The notes below the pieces were generated by a model that did no database searches, had not been told where the DNA came from, and saw only the letters and a list, made by a program, of their open reading frames with translations. Source: Chthoniobacterales bacterium (GTDB lineage: Bacteria > Verrucomicrobiota > Verrucomicrobiia > Chthoniobacterales > UBA10450). From it: 64,000 nucleotides of DNA. This document shows, one piece after another, positions 25,895-36,115 of the stretch. Each line of letters begins with the position of its first letter. Position 1 is the stretch's first letter. Position numbers and translations under genes: made by a program. Where the stretch lies: positions 1-64,000 of the forward strand of contig DATENU010000013.1 of the NCBI GenBank assembly GCA_035274845.1, in the 5' to 3' direction.

Positions 25895-26620
25895 ATGAGC
25901 ACGGCTATCCTGGAAAAGCTCCCGATCAAGATTTTTGCGGACGGCGCGGATCTCGAGGGCATCATCGACCTCTATCGCAAGCCGTTCATCCAGGGGTTGA
26001 CCACCAACCCCACGCTGATGAGAAAAGTAGGGGTCAGCGATTACGAAACGTTTGCCCGTTCCGTTCTGGAAAGCGTGACCGACAAGCCGATTTCGTTCGA
26101 AGTATTTTCGGATGAATTTCCCGAGATGCGCCGCCAGGCCCTCAAGATCAGGGATTGGCAGGACAATGTTTACGTCAAGATTCCAATCACCAACACGAAG
26201 GGCGAATCGGCTCTTCCCATCATCGGCGAGCTGGCGAAAGAGAACGTGAAGCTCAACGTCACGGCGATCCTCACGGAGGAGCAGGTAAAAGGGGTAGCCG
26301 GCGCGCTGCGGAAGGATCTTCCAGCGGTCGTTTCGGTATTTGCCGGGCGAATCGCCGATACCGGGGTCGATCCGATTCCGGCCATGAAGAAATCGCTCGA
26401 ATTGCTGCGGGACCTCCCGCAGGCCGAGCTTCTTTGGGCGAGCGTTCGCGAAGTTCTAAATATTTTCCAGGCCGCCGATTGTGGCTGCCACATTGTGACG
26501 GTTCCGCACGATATTCTGGCCAAAGCGACGAAGTTGGGCGGAATGGACCTCGGAGAGCTTTCCCTCGACACCGTTCGGATGTTTTACGCCGATGCCGTGG
26601 CAGCGGGATTTAAGCTCTAA
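25895..26620 (+). CDS. Transaldolase / fructose-6-phosphate aldolase-like
   Basis: A 241-residue protein from the ATG at 25895; the open frame extends upstream but without conserved residues. It resembles the short TalC/FSA class: IKIFADGADLEGI, GLTTNPTLMRK, then NVYVKIPIT with the Schiff-base lysine, and later AGRIADTGVDP and LLWASVREVLN. It acts on keto-sugar phosphates. In polysaccharide clusters such enzymes may supply sedoheptulose 7-phosphate, the starting point of the heptose pathway found at 59-62 kb; this link is an inference. The methyltransferase gene starts 12 bases later. Confidence 0.82.
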   Translation: MSTAILEKLPIKIFADGADLEGIIDLYRKPFIQGLTTNPTLMRKVGVSDYETFARSVLESVTDKPISFEVFSDEFPEMRRQALKIRDWQDNVYVKIPITNTKGESALPIIGELAKENVKLNVTAILTEEQVKGVAGALRKDLPAVVSVFAGRIADTGVDPIPAMKKSLELLRDLPQAELLWASVREVLNIFQAADCGCHIVTVPHDILAKATKLGGMDLGELSLDTVRMFYADAVAAGFKL

Positions 26621-26632
26621 TGGGTTTCCTGG

Positions 26633-27412
26633 ATGGGAGAAGCCACGGATCCCAACACGTCCGGCTTCACCTGTAATATTTGTGGCGCTCAGTGTCTGGT
26701 CGCACACTCTCACCTCCAACGTGAAGTCGCTTCCTGTGCAAGTTGTGGTTCCACGCCGAGAGCACGGGCTATCATTCGGGCGCTTTCCCTGGGGCTATTT
26801 GGACAGAATATCGTCTTACCTGAATTCCCTGTGAACCGCGAAATCAGCGGATTGGGAATGAGCGATTGGGAAGGGTACGCGGCGAGGTTGGCCGACAAAT
26901 TTTGGTATACTAACACATACTACCACAAGGAGCCCAGGCTCGACATCGCCAGCCGCGACATTCCGGAATCCCTTGTCCAGTCCAGCGATTTCGTTATTTC
27001 ATCCGAAGTTTTCGAGCACGTTGTTCCTCCTGTTGGAAGGGCATTTGAAAATATTTTCAAGATGCTCAAACCGGGTGGACTCCTCGTTCTGACCGTGCCG
27101 TACGGGGCTCGGAAAGAGACGATCGAACATTTCCCTGACCTCTACGACTTCACCATCATCGAAGACAATGGTAGTTACCGGCTCAAGAACGTAACCCGGT
27201 CCGGCGAGGTGCAAGAGTTTGATGATTTGATTTTTCACGGTGGGGCGGGCGCAACCTTGGAAATGCGCATCTTCGGAGAGGGGGCGTTGCTTCAGCACCT
27301 TGCCGACGCGGCATTTGAAGCCATCACCGTCCATCGCACGCCCGATTTTTCGCATGGCATCTGGTGGCCAGAGCCGTGGTCTCTCCCCATTACTGCGAGG
27401 AGACCGCGGTAG
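26633..27412 (+). CDS. SAM-dependent methyltransferase with N-terminal zinc-ribbon-like cysteines
   Basis: A 259-residue protein. The N-terminus has CNIC and, 20-odd residues on, CASC, a CxxC/CxxC pair typical of small zinc ribbons. The later SSEVFEHVVPPVGRAFENI and LKPGGLLVLTVPYG segments identify a Methyltransf_11-type fold; the motif I glycine loop is poorly conserved. Related proteins are frequent in surface polysaccharide loci and often methylate sugars or lipid-linked precursors. It ends 86 bases before the stop of the convergent membrane protein gene. Confidence 0.75.
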   Translation: MGEATDPNTSGFTCNICGAQCLVAHSHLQREVASCASCGSTPRARAIIRALSLGLFGQNIVLPEFPVNREISGLGMSDWEGYAARLADKFWYTNTYYHKEPRLDIASRDIPESLVQSSDFVISSEVFEHVVPPVGRAFENIFKMLKPGGLLVLTVPYGARKETIEHFPDLYDFTIIEDNGSYRLKNVTRSGEVQEFDDLIFHGGAGATLEMRIFGEGALLQHLADAAFEAITVHRTPDFSHGIWWPEPWSLPITARRPR

Positions 27413-27498
27413 AAGCGGACTTGGATGAACGACATCGCGATCGGGGCTGGCATCGCGGCCTTTCAGTGCTGTGCGGACCAGCCGGCGTCGCGCTTGGC

Positions 27499-29370
27499 TC
27501 AGTTAGGACTCGCCGGTGGCATGGGCGTCCCTGATGGTTTGATTGAGGCGGCGTCGGGCGAGGGCATCGTCACAATTAGTTGTGCGAGAAGCCTGTGGTC
27601 AGCGTGACTGTATAACCGAAATTCGGTGGAACCCGGCTTAATCCAGCGAGCCTCTTGGGAGCCATTAGGCGCGCTCGCGAAAAGCCTTTCGCTCCCGGAA
27701 GTGCCCGTATAGACGTCGCCTAACGTGCCGGGCCCTGCATCCCAGATGATCGTCGTTTTGCCTGTCACAGTCCCACCGGGGAGCGGATTTGGATCGGCGC
27801 GGAGGACGACCCCGGCGGACGCTGCTTCGATCAGGGCTGTCGGGGCCGAAGGCGCCTTGTCAGCATGACGGAGCCCCGGAAACTGGGTGAAGCCGCCTTT
27901 ATCGAATATTGCTTGTGCGTCGCGTCGTGAGTATGAGCCCACCAATCTGGCGTCGGGACTAAAAACAAAAACGTGATCATAGGCCAGTGAAACAAGGTCA
28001 GAGCCGTGGATCACTTGCGTCGTCAGCTTGTTCGTCTTACGAAATGTGTCTGGTAGAACTACCGTCCAGTGAGTATCGGTCCCGAGAGACTTGCGAATAT
28101 AGCCCGGCACCGCAAACGGCTGGAAGGGTATGCTCGGAGCAATGACTAATTCACGCTCACCCGGGCCCGCGATATTTTTCATTATAGGCCACGACTGCAG
28201 GTAGATCCGTTGGGCCTGCTCCTGTTTACGCAGCCAGCTCGCCATACCCTTCGAAATCGACGACGTATATTCCATCATCGTTGCCGCGCATACTGCAACA
28301 GCTCCAATTGCAGCCAGCACCAGTGGCACCCCGCGCTTCGGTATAACTGCGTCTACCAACAGAACGGGTGTGAAAAGGAAAAATGCTCCCAACCAGGCAT
28401 ATAGGTCTTCCAGGTGGTTTGGCAAGAGCGTGTGTGGAAATAGAGTGGTTACGACAAACAGCAGGGAAACAAGCCCGATCCAAAGCTCTTTCCGGCTCCT
28501 CCGCCCTACCGCTACCAAAGCGCCGATCACGAGAATAGCCGGCACAGGAAAGATGAGAAACTTTAGCAGATGGGAATAGCCAAATCCGATCGACATCGGA
28601 GACCAGTCCTGAAAATAAATATCAGTGGAAGCGTGGCGCGTATTAACGAACGGCGATCTCCCCGTGTTATAAATCAGGGAGAGCCCGCCGATGAGAACAA
28701 TCGCGATAGCGAGGGCAAAAGCAGTCTTTCTCCGTTGAGGGAAGGCCAGCGCCTGGACCAGAAAGAAGATCGCGAGCGTCGCGAAATATGTTTCCTTAAT
28801 GTAGCTCGAGAAAAGAGCCAGCGCGATGATACCAACAACATTCCAGCCCAAGCCTGACTGGAGATAGTTCTGCCAAAGGTGAAAAATAACCAGGACGCAG
28901 GACAGGCAGACGACGGCGAGTATGTCCTCCTTGACGCTCCAGTAACTCTGAGGATTAGCGAAAACGAGAACGAAAAAGAAAGTGATAGTGAAAACACTCA
29001 CCGCGCGAGACGTAAGACGCTCGACATAACGAATCAACAAAGCCGCGTTGACTAGAGTCAGGGCAAATATCGGTACGAGCATCCCTCGGGTCCCGAGTCG
29101 CCCGATCAGATCAGTGATTATGAATCCGATCGGTCTGGGGTAATACCGAATGTAACGCATTAAGCCATACCCATCCGCGCTTTCTCCCAGGATAGAAAAA
29201 TGGTCAACATGGTACGGCACAAACGGATCGAGATAACCGGGGAAGAAAAAGATCAAGAGCAGAATCCAAACAGTCGAGCCGAGTCCAAGGATCAGCAGGA
29301 AATGTCTTCTGATCGATCTGGCTTGAGGCGCACGTACGTTCGGCGCTATACTACTGAGCTCGGCGCTCAT
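27499..29370 (-). CDS. Polytopic membrane protein with C-terminal DPNP/SWDTG-type domain
   Basis: About 623 residues from the ATG at 29370; a TTG further upstream could add 12 residues. About ten hydrophobic segments precede a non-membrane region. The last ~100 residues hold an 84-residue domain (codons 27562-27813) of the form ADPNPLP..TTIIWDAG..GDVY..LFA..GSQEARWIKPGSTEFRLYS..DHRLLAQL. The same domain is found alone in two lipoproteins (29658-30089 and 33027-33464). The membrane portion resembles GT-C or O-antigen-type proteins in topology only. The function is unknown; the location beside O-acetylation genes suggests a cell-surface glycan role. Confidence 0.7.
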   Translation of the reverse strand: MSAELSSIAPNVRAPQARSIRRHFLLILGLGSTVWILLLIFFFPGYLDPFVPYHVDHFSILGESADGYGLMRYIRYYPRPIGFIITDLIGRLGTRGMLVPIFALTLVNAALLIRYVERLTSRAVSVFTITFFFVLVFANPQSYWSVKEDILAVVCLSCVLVIFHLWQNYLQSGLGWNVVGIIALALFSSYIKETYFATLAIFFLVQALAFPQRRKTAFALAIAIVLIGGLSLIYNTGRSPFVNTRHASTDIYFQDWSPMSIGFGYSHLLKFLIFPVPAILVIGALVAVGRRSRKELWIGLVSLLFVVTTLFPHTLLPNHLEDLYAWLGAFFLFTPVLLVDAVIPKRGVPLVLAAIGAVAVCAATMMEYTSSISKGMASWLRKQEQAQRIYLQSWPIMKNIAGPGERELVIAPSIPFQPFAVPGYIRKSLGTDTHWTVVLPDTFRKTNKLTTQVIHGSDLVSLAYDHVFVFSPDARLVGSYSRRDAQAIFDKGGFTQFPGLRHADKAPSAPTALIEAASAGVVLRADPNPLPGGTVTGKTTIIWDAGPGTLGDVYTGTSGSERLFASAPNGSQEARWIKPGSTEFRLYSHADHRLLAQLIVTMPSPDAASIKPSGTPMPPASPN

Positions 29371-29657
29371 CCTTTCGGCAACCTTAGCCCGCCCAGCCGG
29401 GAACAACGTGACGTCATCATAATCGAGCCAGGGGTCGGGGGGATTATTGAGGGAGACGGTAGCGGACTGTCAAGCGGTAAACAGCTAACGCGATCCATAC
29501 TCCATGAGAGCGAATCGTTAGCTGCACCTGACTCAAACAGCGCGGCTGATCTTTCGAAGACGTGGGCACTGGCGGGTTGCCAGCTGCGATGGCGCCGGCC
29601 CTCAGCGAGATCTGGCGGTTCCAGTCTTGCAGCTCCCTGCTAGACGCGATTGCACCC

Positions 29658-30089
29658 TTACGGGTTGGGTGATGTCGCCGGCATCGTCACATTTAACCGC
29701 GCGAGGAGTTTGTGGTCGGATTGGCTGTACAACCTAAATTCGTTAGACCCCGGTTGAATCCATGGAGCGTTTTGGGATCCCTTGGGTGAGCTCGCGAAAA
29801 GCTTCTCCTTTCCAGCGTCGAGAACATATACGTCTCCCACGGCATCACTGCCTGTGTCCCAGGTGATCATCGTTCTGCCTTTTGGATCGGTAGGGGGAAC
29901 CGGGTTAGGATCGGCGGAAAACACCACGCCAGGCGCCAAAATTTCTGCCCCTGAGTTCCGGGCCGGACCGGTGGTCCCGTCGGTGGCCGCGCGGTCGCAA
30001 CTCACGACGGAAAGCCCTGCGAGAATAAGACAAATTGCAAGCGCCGACCGAACCATCCTTCGTAACGATTGTCTTTTTTCTGTAGACAT
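29658..30089 (-). CDS. Small lipoprotein with DPNP/SWDTG-type domain
   Basis: A 143-residue protein with a lipoprotein signal peptide (basic start, hydrophobic core, lipobox VVSC around residue 31). After a short linker, residues 54-137 form a single domain with ADPNPVP, TWDTG, GDVYVL, LFASSPKGSQNAPWIQPGS, EFRLYS and DHKLLARL. This matches the C-terminal domain of the neighbouring membrane protein and the lipoprotein at 33027-33464. Predicted secondary structure looks all-beta. Not assigned to a named family here; the role is unknown. Confidence 0.75.
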   Translation of the reverse strand: MSTEKRQSLRRMVRSALAICLILAGLSVVSCDRAATDGTTGPARNSGAEILAPGVVFSADPNPVPPTDPKGRTMITWDTGSDAVGDVYVLDAGKEKLFASSPKGSQNAPWIQPGSNEFRLYSQSDHKLLARLNVTMPATSPNP

Positions 30090-30255
30090 ATCGCATTAAA
30101 GAACGCGAATTCCCGGGGGGCAAGAAAGTTCTTCGAATGATACCTCCCGTTGCACTTGCGCAAACCTCAGCGCGTTAGGCTCGGCCAAGGAGCGGTTAGT
30201 CGTGGCGGTATAGGGGCGCTACAACTCTGGTGAGTTCCCAGGGGATCGGAAACAT

Positions 30256-31389
30256 TTACTGCCACTCGGCCTGAGCAGGCAATTCGAGTTCCCTGACCAG
30301 TCCGGTAGGCAAGCGTATTTCGATAAATTGATAGATGAAATATCGGACGTCAGAGGGCACTTGCGCCCAAACGTCACGCATCGGGAGCTGCATCCGATAC
30401 ACCGTATCGAAACGACCAAGTAATCCCGCTCGCAGCGTCCCATCCATGAACGAATCCCCGTAGAGCATGATTGCCGGTAATGTCTCGTTATTTTGACCTG
30501 TTTTGCGGATTATTTCTTTGAAATACGGAGCCTCGGGTTGAACAAATTCATAGCTTCCTTCAGCAGGGTTTGGATCAATAGCGAGTGCCTGCTCGGTAGG
30601 CGGATAAAAAAGCGGCAGAAACCTGGCTTCCCCTCCGCTCATCTTCAGGATCTTGATATTTAACGGATACCGCCAAAAAGGGACCTCTCTTCCCTCGAGA
30701 ACGGCGACGCTATTGACTAGCGTCTCGGCTACCTCGGCGGCCGCTGGATCGTTCCAGTGCAAATCCGTTTTGTGGAAAATACGTCGCTTACTTTTCAGCG
30801 GCTCCAGTATCTTTGTCGAGTCGATGTAGGTTATCCCGCTAACCTGGCGGAGTTTGCCCTTGAAGTCCTCAAACCGGTGACGCGGGAGGTGCAACCGTGC
30901 GGCGCGCGGGAGATATTCCGGGTAGAAGCGGTCTTTCATCTCGTTTGTAAGTACGATCAACCTGACCCCCCGTGATTTTAGAAAATCCCGCAGGAGAACA
31001 AACTGCGCAATAATCTCGTCGAGCTGCTGGTCGGTCATGGCCTCCTCCGCTGGCTCTTCGTTGTCCATAATATTTCGGTGATAAAGCCATCCTTCCTTCC
31101 CGATGTAAACCTTGTCCGAAACACCAAAGACCGAGTAATCAATTTGGGTTTTTGCGCGAATCAACCAATCCCGGTAGCCGTAGTGATCCGCAAACCATTT
31201 CTGGGCCTGCGCGAGCAATGCGACTGGTTTTGTGATTTCGGAAAGATATGGTGGGCGTTCGCGGTTGCGATTCTCGTCGAGCAATGGCACTCGGGGAAAA
31301 CCAGTGACCATCTGCAGGCCCGGCAGCAATAACAGGAAGAAGAAAATGGAAACAACCGCGCATTTTTCGATTTCACGGCCCCGGTTCAT
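30256..31389 (-). CDS. AlgJ/AlgX-like SGNH-hydrolase-fold acetyltransferase
   Basis: A 377-residue protein with a single N-terminal membrane anchor (hydrophobic stretch VVSIFFFLLLLPGLQMV). The periplasmic part has KEGWLYHR, the catalytic-type KTDLHWN (DxH) motif and LYGDSFMDG with the nucleophilic serine, the order seen in AlgJ/AlgX/PatB-type proteins. With an MBOAT partner these proteins O-acetylate exopolysaccharides in the periplasm. Here the MBOAT gene ends only 5 bases upstream, making the pairing strong. Which sugar is acetylated is unknown. Confidence 0.88.
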   Translation of the reverse strand: MNRGREIEKCAVVSIFFFLLLLPGLQMVTGFPRVPLLDENRNRERPPYLSEITKPVALLAQAQKWFADHYGYRDWLIRAKTQIDYSVFGVSDKVYIGKEGWLYHRNIMDNEEPAEEAMTDQQLDEIIAQFVLLRDFLKSRGVRLIVLTNEMKDRFYPEYLPRAARLHLPRHRFEDFKGKLRQVSGITYIDSTKILEPLKSKRRIFHKTDLHWNDPAAAEVAETLVNSVAVLEGREVPFWRYPLNIKILKMSGGEARFLPLFYPPTEQALAIDPNPAEGSYEFVQPEAPYFKEIIRKTGQNNETLPAIMLYGDSFMDGTLRAGLLGRFDTVYRMQLPMRDVWAQVPSDVRYFIYQFIEIRLPTGLVRELELPAQAEWQ

Positions 31390-31394
31390 AGGTC

Positions 31395-32807
31395 TTAGAA
31401 GCGGAAATAAATAAAGGGGTTAAACCCGTTTACCGACATCACAATAATAGCAAGGACGACGACAACCAGGGAGGCCATCGCGGCCAGCGGAGGGAAAAAA
31501 TACCGACTGGCTCGAAAGCCGGTGAGCGATCGGTAGGGTATGAAACAAAATGATACCGCCAGGATGAAATAGGTGACCTTATCGGCTGTCATGGTGGATA
31601 CGATAAGGGGAGTCGCTATCTTCATGTCCCGAAAGGTAAACATTGCTCGAAGGTACGCCGTCGCGGCGGTAAGGCCTTCCGATCGGAAGAAGACCCAGCC
31701 CACCATGATGGCCAAAAGCGTGTAAATCCTGCCTGCCCAGGACGGGATCGCCAGTTTCACCCACGATTTAGCCAGTCTCTCCGCAACCAGTAGCCCGCCA
31801 TGGTAAAGACCCCAGACGACGAACGTATAAGCCGCTCCATGCCATAATCCGCAGAGAAAAAAGACCGCGAAGAGATTGAATAATGTTCGGGCTGTCCCTC
31901 CACGGTTTCCCCCAAGTGGAATGTATACGTAGTCTTTAAACCACCGCGAAAGGGTCATGTGCCACCGGCGCCAGAACTCCGTCACGCTGTGCGAGCGATA
32001 CGGCTGATCGAAGTTTTCCGGGTACCAAAAACCCAGGACGCGCCCGAGCCCTATCGCCATGTCCGAATACCCGGAAAAGTCGAAGTATATCTGCAACGTG
32101 TACGCAGCTACGCCAAGCCATGCCTCGGGAGTATCGAGGGCGTTCGGCGCGACTTTGAAAACTCTATCAGCGATAAAACCCATGTTGTCCGCAAACACGA
32201 CTTTCTTCCCCAAACCAAAGCAGAACTGGCAAACACCATTATAAATGTCATCGAGCCGAATTTTGCGCAGGTGGACCTGGCTTTCGATCTCCTCGTAACG
32301 CACAATGGGACCGGCTATCAACTGAGGGAAACAGGAATGATACATCCCAAAATCAATCAAGTTCCTGGCCGGCTTCACCCGCGCCATGTATACATCCGCG
32401 ATATAAGAAATTGCTTGAAAGGTGAAAAACGAAATTCCGATTGGCAGAATTGGATTCACTTCGGGTAGCGCCGCTTTTGACCCAAGAGCCGAGAAGATGT
32501 CGGCCAGGGTCGCCAGGAAAAACCTCGAATATTTATAATAGAGAAGCGGAGCGATGTTGATCGCGACACCTATCCAGAGCAAAAGAGTTCTTCGTCGCCC
32601 TGATAGTTTATTGATGCTTAGGGCGAGATAGTAATTAAATATTACCGAAAGAGCGAGGACGGCCGTGAGTTCGCCGGAAGTGGTGAAGTAAAAGAAAAGG
32701 CTGGCGAAAAAGAGGATCGCATTCTTGCTCCTGCCAGGACTGACAAAATACAAGAGGAGAAATGCGGGAAGAAAAGCAAAGACGAACTCGGGAGAATTAA
32801 ACAGCAC
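31395..32807 (-). CDS. MBOAT O-acyltransferase (AlgI/DltB-like)
   Basis: A 470-residue polytopic protein starting with GTG (MLFNSPEFVF, a typical MBOAT N-terminus). The conserved FWRRWHMTLSRWFKDYVYIPLGGN and LWHGAAYTFVVWG segments carry the two family histidines of the acyl-transfer pore. It should pass acetyl groups across the membrane to the AlgJ-like partner encoded downstream. The two genes form an acetylation pair inside a glycan cluster. The 219 bases upstream hold no further gene. Confidence 0.93.
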   Translation of the reverse strand: MLFNSPEFVFAFLPAFLLLYFVSPGRSKNAILFFASLFFYFTTSGELTAVLALSVIFNYYLALSINKLSGRRRTLLLWIGVAINIAPLLYYKYSRFFLATLADIFSALGSKAALPEVNPILPIGISFFTFQAISYIADVYMARVKPARNLIDFGMYHSCFPQLIAGPIVRYEEIESQVHLRKIRLDDIYNGVCQFCFGLGKKVVFADNMGFIADRVFKVAPNALDTPEAWLGVAAYTLQIYFDFSGYSDMAIGLGRVLGFWYPENFDQPYRSHSVTEFWRRWHMTLSRWFKDYVYIPLGGNRGGTARTLFNLFAVFFLCGLWHGAAYTFVVWGLYHGGLLVAERLAKSWVKLAIPSWAGRIYTLLAIMVGWVFFRSEGLTAATAYLRAMFTFRDMKIATPLIVSTMTADKVTYFILAVSFCFIPYRSLTGFRASRYFFPPLAAMASLVVVVLAIIVMSVNGFNPFIYFRF

Positions 32808-33026
32808 GGCTTATAGATATCGGTTCTGCGATTCGCTCGCCCTGCAGGAAAGTTCCTCTACGGAAGATGTGCCGACTGTTTTGATCCCACGCCAGGTGAT
32901 TATGATTCCTTGGGAATTGAGGTCAGCCAGCGCAGAATTCGGCTAAGTATCTCCGAGAGGATTGGGTATTTAGAGAAGGGCTTCGGGTTCCTGTATCCCT
33001 GAAGGCGAAATTGAGTTGTTCAAGAC

Positions 33027-33464
33027 TTACGGCGCCGGAGTCGAGGAAACCGTTAACTGTGGTCTGCTGACGGTTAATTCCGCCACAAGTTTGTGATCCG
33101 GCCGGGAATACATGCGAAACTCTGTCGATCCAGGTTGAATCCAGGCGGCGGGCTGGGAGATTTTTGCGCCCCGTCCAAATATTATTTCCTTGTCCCCACT
33201 CACGAGGTAAACATCGGCCTCGGCGGCACTTCCTGTATCCCAACTAATCGTCGTGGTTCCCACTCCAGTTCCAGCCGGCACAGGATTCGGGTCCGCGCGT
33301 AGAACCGCCTTAGCCCAAGTATTTGCAGGCGTGGGCGAGGATTCCTGGGTCGATGTCGCGGTGGGTCGTTCGCATCCCATGACAGCCAGGTAACAAGCTG
33401 CCAGGATGGCAAGCGGGGAAAACCGTCCCCATTTTTTTATCCGATCCATTTTTGGCCCGATCAT
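33027..33464 (-). CDS. Small lipoprotein with DPNP/SWDTG-type domain
   Basis: A 145-residue protein. Its ATG at 33464 overlaps the stop of the large glycosyltransferase (ATGA); a second in-frame Met five codons on is an alternative. The lipobox is AVMGC (cysteine near residue 30), followed by a Ser/Thr/Pro-rich linker and, at residues 52-135, [32 protein letters not shown] and DHKLVAEL. This third copy of the domain is closest in pattern to the lipoprotein at 29658-30089. Role unknown; tethering to the outer membrane beside glycan assembly proteins is inferred. Confidence 0.75.
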   Translation of the reverse strand: MIGPKMDRIKKWGRFSPLAILAACYLAVMGCERPTATSTQESSPTPANTWAKAVLRADPNPVPAGTGVGTTTISWDTGSAAEADVYLVSGDKEIIFGRGAKISQPAAWIQPGSTEFRMYSRPDHKLVAELTVSRPQLTVSSTPAP

Positions 33465-36115
33465 TGGTTGGTTTCCATCTTGGGGCGAAGCACGCCCAAT
33501 TCAGTGAGTAATTCTGCCAAGTTACGTCTGGCCGCCGCAAGCGAGAAGTATTGCTCGACGTTCTTTATTCCGTTTTTCGACAGCCGTTCCCAGAGTTGGG
33601 CATCGCGATGAAGCCGGACGACTTCCTTTGCAAAATCTGCCGCCGTGTCCGCCACCAGGACGTTTTCGCCATGAGTCAGGTGCATTCCTTCCACCCCGAT
33701 CGTGGTTGAGACGACCGGGACTCCAAAACTCATGCTCTGATTGATCTTGCCTTTGACCCCCGCGCCCCAGCGCAACGGAGCGACCGAAAGAAGGCAGGTC
33801 TCGAAAAACGCATCCACATTCTCAACGTAGCCGTGGGCAAGAACGTCATCGCAGGCCAAGGTGCGAACCGCCTCTGGCATTTTGCTGCCCACAATGTGAA
33901 ATATTGCTTGCGGCAGCTGCTTCCGTATCAGGGGCATGATTCGGCCGACGAACCAAAGCATGGCATCCACGTTGGGCGTGTGCTCGAAACCACCGATGAA
34001 CAGGAAATCCCGGCGAGCATGGTAGGGCGGAATGGTTGCCTTCGTCTCATGGATATTCGAAACGATCTCGATTCGCTGCCGAGGCAGCCTTTCGGCCAGG
34101 ATTTCCTTTTCATCCGGACTCACCACCAGGACGGCATCGCATTCCGCCGCGAGCTTCAACTCCATGAGCTGCGTTTCTCCTGCTACTTCATGGACTGTCT
34201 TGTCGCCCGTTAGCTCGGCTTCGCGCTGCTGGCGGACAAAATGCAGGTCAACAGTGTCGAAGATAATCGGCGTGGAAGGCGCGTAGGTTCGACAAGCCGG
34301 CATGACCTTGGCCGCGGTTTCGGCGCGGGACAAAATGATGACATCAAAGGCCTGTTTTCGTTGCGCGAAGAACGCCTCGAAGTTCACAAAGAACGGGTCG
34401 TAAAGACATTCGATGCCCAACTCCTGCATCCGCTCCGTGTAGGGCGAAAGATGCTGGGCATTATAAGGGGCGAAGGTCACGTGAAAACCGAGGTCCTGCA
34501 GGATGGTCAATAACTTGAGCATTCGCACCGAGCCGGAGTCCTGGTCCGGGCAGAGAACGCGGGCGTCCACGACAAAGGCGCGTCTAGTGACCGAGCGTTC
34601 TTTAGCATCGGCGAGATCTTCCGAATGCCCTTCGAATTGTTGCGCCAGCGCCGAAGCCCATTTCTTCCGGAATTTCTTCTGGTTGATCGGTTGATAGCTT
34701 TTTACTCCACTCTCGGTGCTCGTTCCGCTGGTCTGACCTTCGTGGTGGATGATTTTCGCCAGGGGCTGGTAATAGACCTTGCGTCCCGCGGCGCGGATCT
34801 TGAAGGCGAGATCGGTGTCCTCATAGTAGGCCGGAGCATAGATCGGATCGAAACTACCGAGCTGGTGGAAAAGGGCCTTGGGAATCAGGATGCAGGCTCC
34901 GGAGCAATAATCGACTTCGCGCAGGTAGTTGTACTCCGGCTTGTCGGCGTGATCGCCCTTTCCGTAGTTTACGCCGGAAGCATCACGCCAAATGATTCCT
35001 CCCGCTTCCTGAAGACGGCCGTCGGGATAAACGAGCTTGGCCCCGGCTAACCCGGCGTCCGGACGTCGTTCGAACACTCTTAGCAGGGCCGACAGCCATC
35101 CTGCCGTTACTTCGGTGTCGTTGTTCAGGAAGAGGAGGTATTCTCCCCGGGCAGCCGCGGCGGCTTCGTTGCAGCTGCGCAGGAACCCGCGATTTGTTTG
35201 GTGGCGGATAATGTGCACACCCTTAACGTTCTGAAGACATCGAGCGGTCAATTTCGACGAGTTATCATCGACGATTACGACCTCGTAGCTGCACTCCCCG
35301 GTTTGGGAGGTGATGGACTTGAGGCAGGCCAGAGTCACCTCGATCTGCTCGTAAACCGGGATCAAAACGGAGACCTTCGGTTTTTCGTAAGATGGAAACG
35401 CCAAAAGGGACGCACGACGTTCATCCAGGGTCCGTAGGAAGGCCGTAGCCGGCCGGTTTCTCACCGTGATTTGCTTGTCGAGCGGGTGAACGACAATGCG
35501 GCCGGATTTCAACCGCGCCTTGATTTTGAGAGGGGTCTTATCCAGCGGAATCCTGAGCTGACAATGAAAGCCGGATTGTTTGCTATTGGGCAGCTCGGGG
35601 AAAATAGCAGCCAGATCGAGGCGCGGTTTACCGTAATAGCAGGCAAAGGAATTGCCTCCTGCCTGAATAGAGAGTTGCTCGATGGCCTCCTGCGGGTGAA
35701 GGGCCCAGCCGGACACGGTGACGGGATTTTCATCAACGGTATCGCTCACGGGAAAATCGATGCGAGCAATCAAGGGCGCTATTTCGGCGCACAACGGCAG
35801 ACTTGCCAGGCGGGTCCACGCTTTTCCATCAGGGCTGACTTCCAAATAGGCTTTCCGATAACCGGGTGGCATCCAGCTCTTGAGCGCGAATCCGCAATCC
35901 GCAGCCTGAGGAAAATCCGGGAATGTGGCGCCCACATCCGGGCGGGGCATCCGGGAGGTACAAAGATAGGATCGATCCTCCACTGTGAGCCGGACCAGGG
36001 GCGCAACGTTCGTCGATTCGTCGAAGCACCAGCCGGAAAAGTGAATGCCGCCGTGAGTGGCAAACAACGGATGCGGCTGATCAATGCAGACGCGGCATTT
36101 CGCTGGATCAATCAT
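33461..36115 (-). CDS. Multidomain glycosyltransferase: duplicated N-domain, GT2, GT4
   Basis: An 884-residue protein with several domains. Residues about 23-95 and 132-205 are two copies of a beta-rich module sharing GWxxx, RLD/RPDV, FP-x-x-P and GF features. From about residue 247 a GT2 domain begins with [12 protein letters not shown], then [18 protein letters not shown] and [16 protein letters not shown]. From about residue 515 a GT4-type domain follows, with [33 protein letters not shown] and [13 protein letters not shown]. It likely adds two sugars in sequence. It overlaps the coiled-coil methyltransferase (8 bases) and the lipoprotein (4 bases). Confidence 0.87.
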   Translation of the reverse strand: MIDPAKCRVCIDQPHPLFATHGGIHFSGWCFDESTNVAPLVRLTVEDRSYLCTSRMPRPDVGATFPDFPQAADCGFALKSWMPPGYRKAYLEVSPDGKAWTRLASLPLCAEIAPLIARIDFPVSDTVDENPVTVSGWALHPQEAIEQLSIQAGGNSFACYYGKPRLDLAAIFPELPNSKQSGFHCQLRIPLDKTPLKIKARLKSGRIVVHPLDKQITVRNRPATAFLRTLDERRASLLAFPSYEKPKVSVLIPVYEQIEVTLACLKSITSQTGECSYEVVIVDDNSSKLTARCLQNVKGVHIIRHQTNRGFLRSCNEAAAAARGEYLLFLNNDTEVTAGWLSALLRVFERRPDAGLAGAKLVYPDGRLQEAGGIIWRDASGVNYGKGDHADKPEYNYLREVDYCSGACILIPKALFHQLGSFDPIYAPAYYEDTDLAFKIRAAGRKVYYQPLAKIIHHEGQTSGTSTESGVKSYQPINQKKFRKKWASALAQQFEGHSEDLADAKERSVTRRAFVVDARVLCPDQDSGSVRMLKLLTILQDLGFHVTFAPYNAQHLSPYTERMQELGIECLYDPFFVNFEAFFAQRKQAFDVIILSRAETAAKVMPACRTYAPSTPIIFDTVDLHFVRQQREAELTGDKTVHEVAGETQLMELKLAAECDAVLVVSPDEKEILAERLPRQRIEIVSNIHETKATIPPYHARRDFLFIGGFEHTPNVDAMLWFVGRIMPLIRKQLPQAIFHIVGSKMPEAVRTLACDDVLAHGYVENVDAFFETCLLSVAPLRWGAGVKGKINQSMSFGVPVVSTTIGVEGMHLTHGENVLVADTAADFAKEVVRLHRDAQLWERLSKNGIKNVEQYFSLAAARRNLAELLTELGVLRPKMETNQ

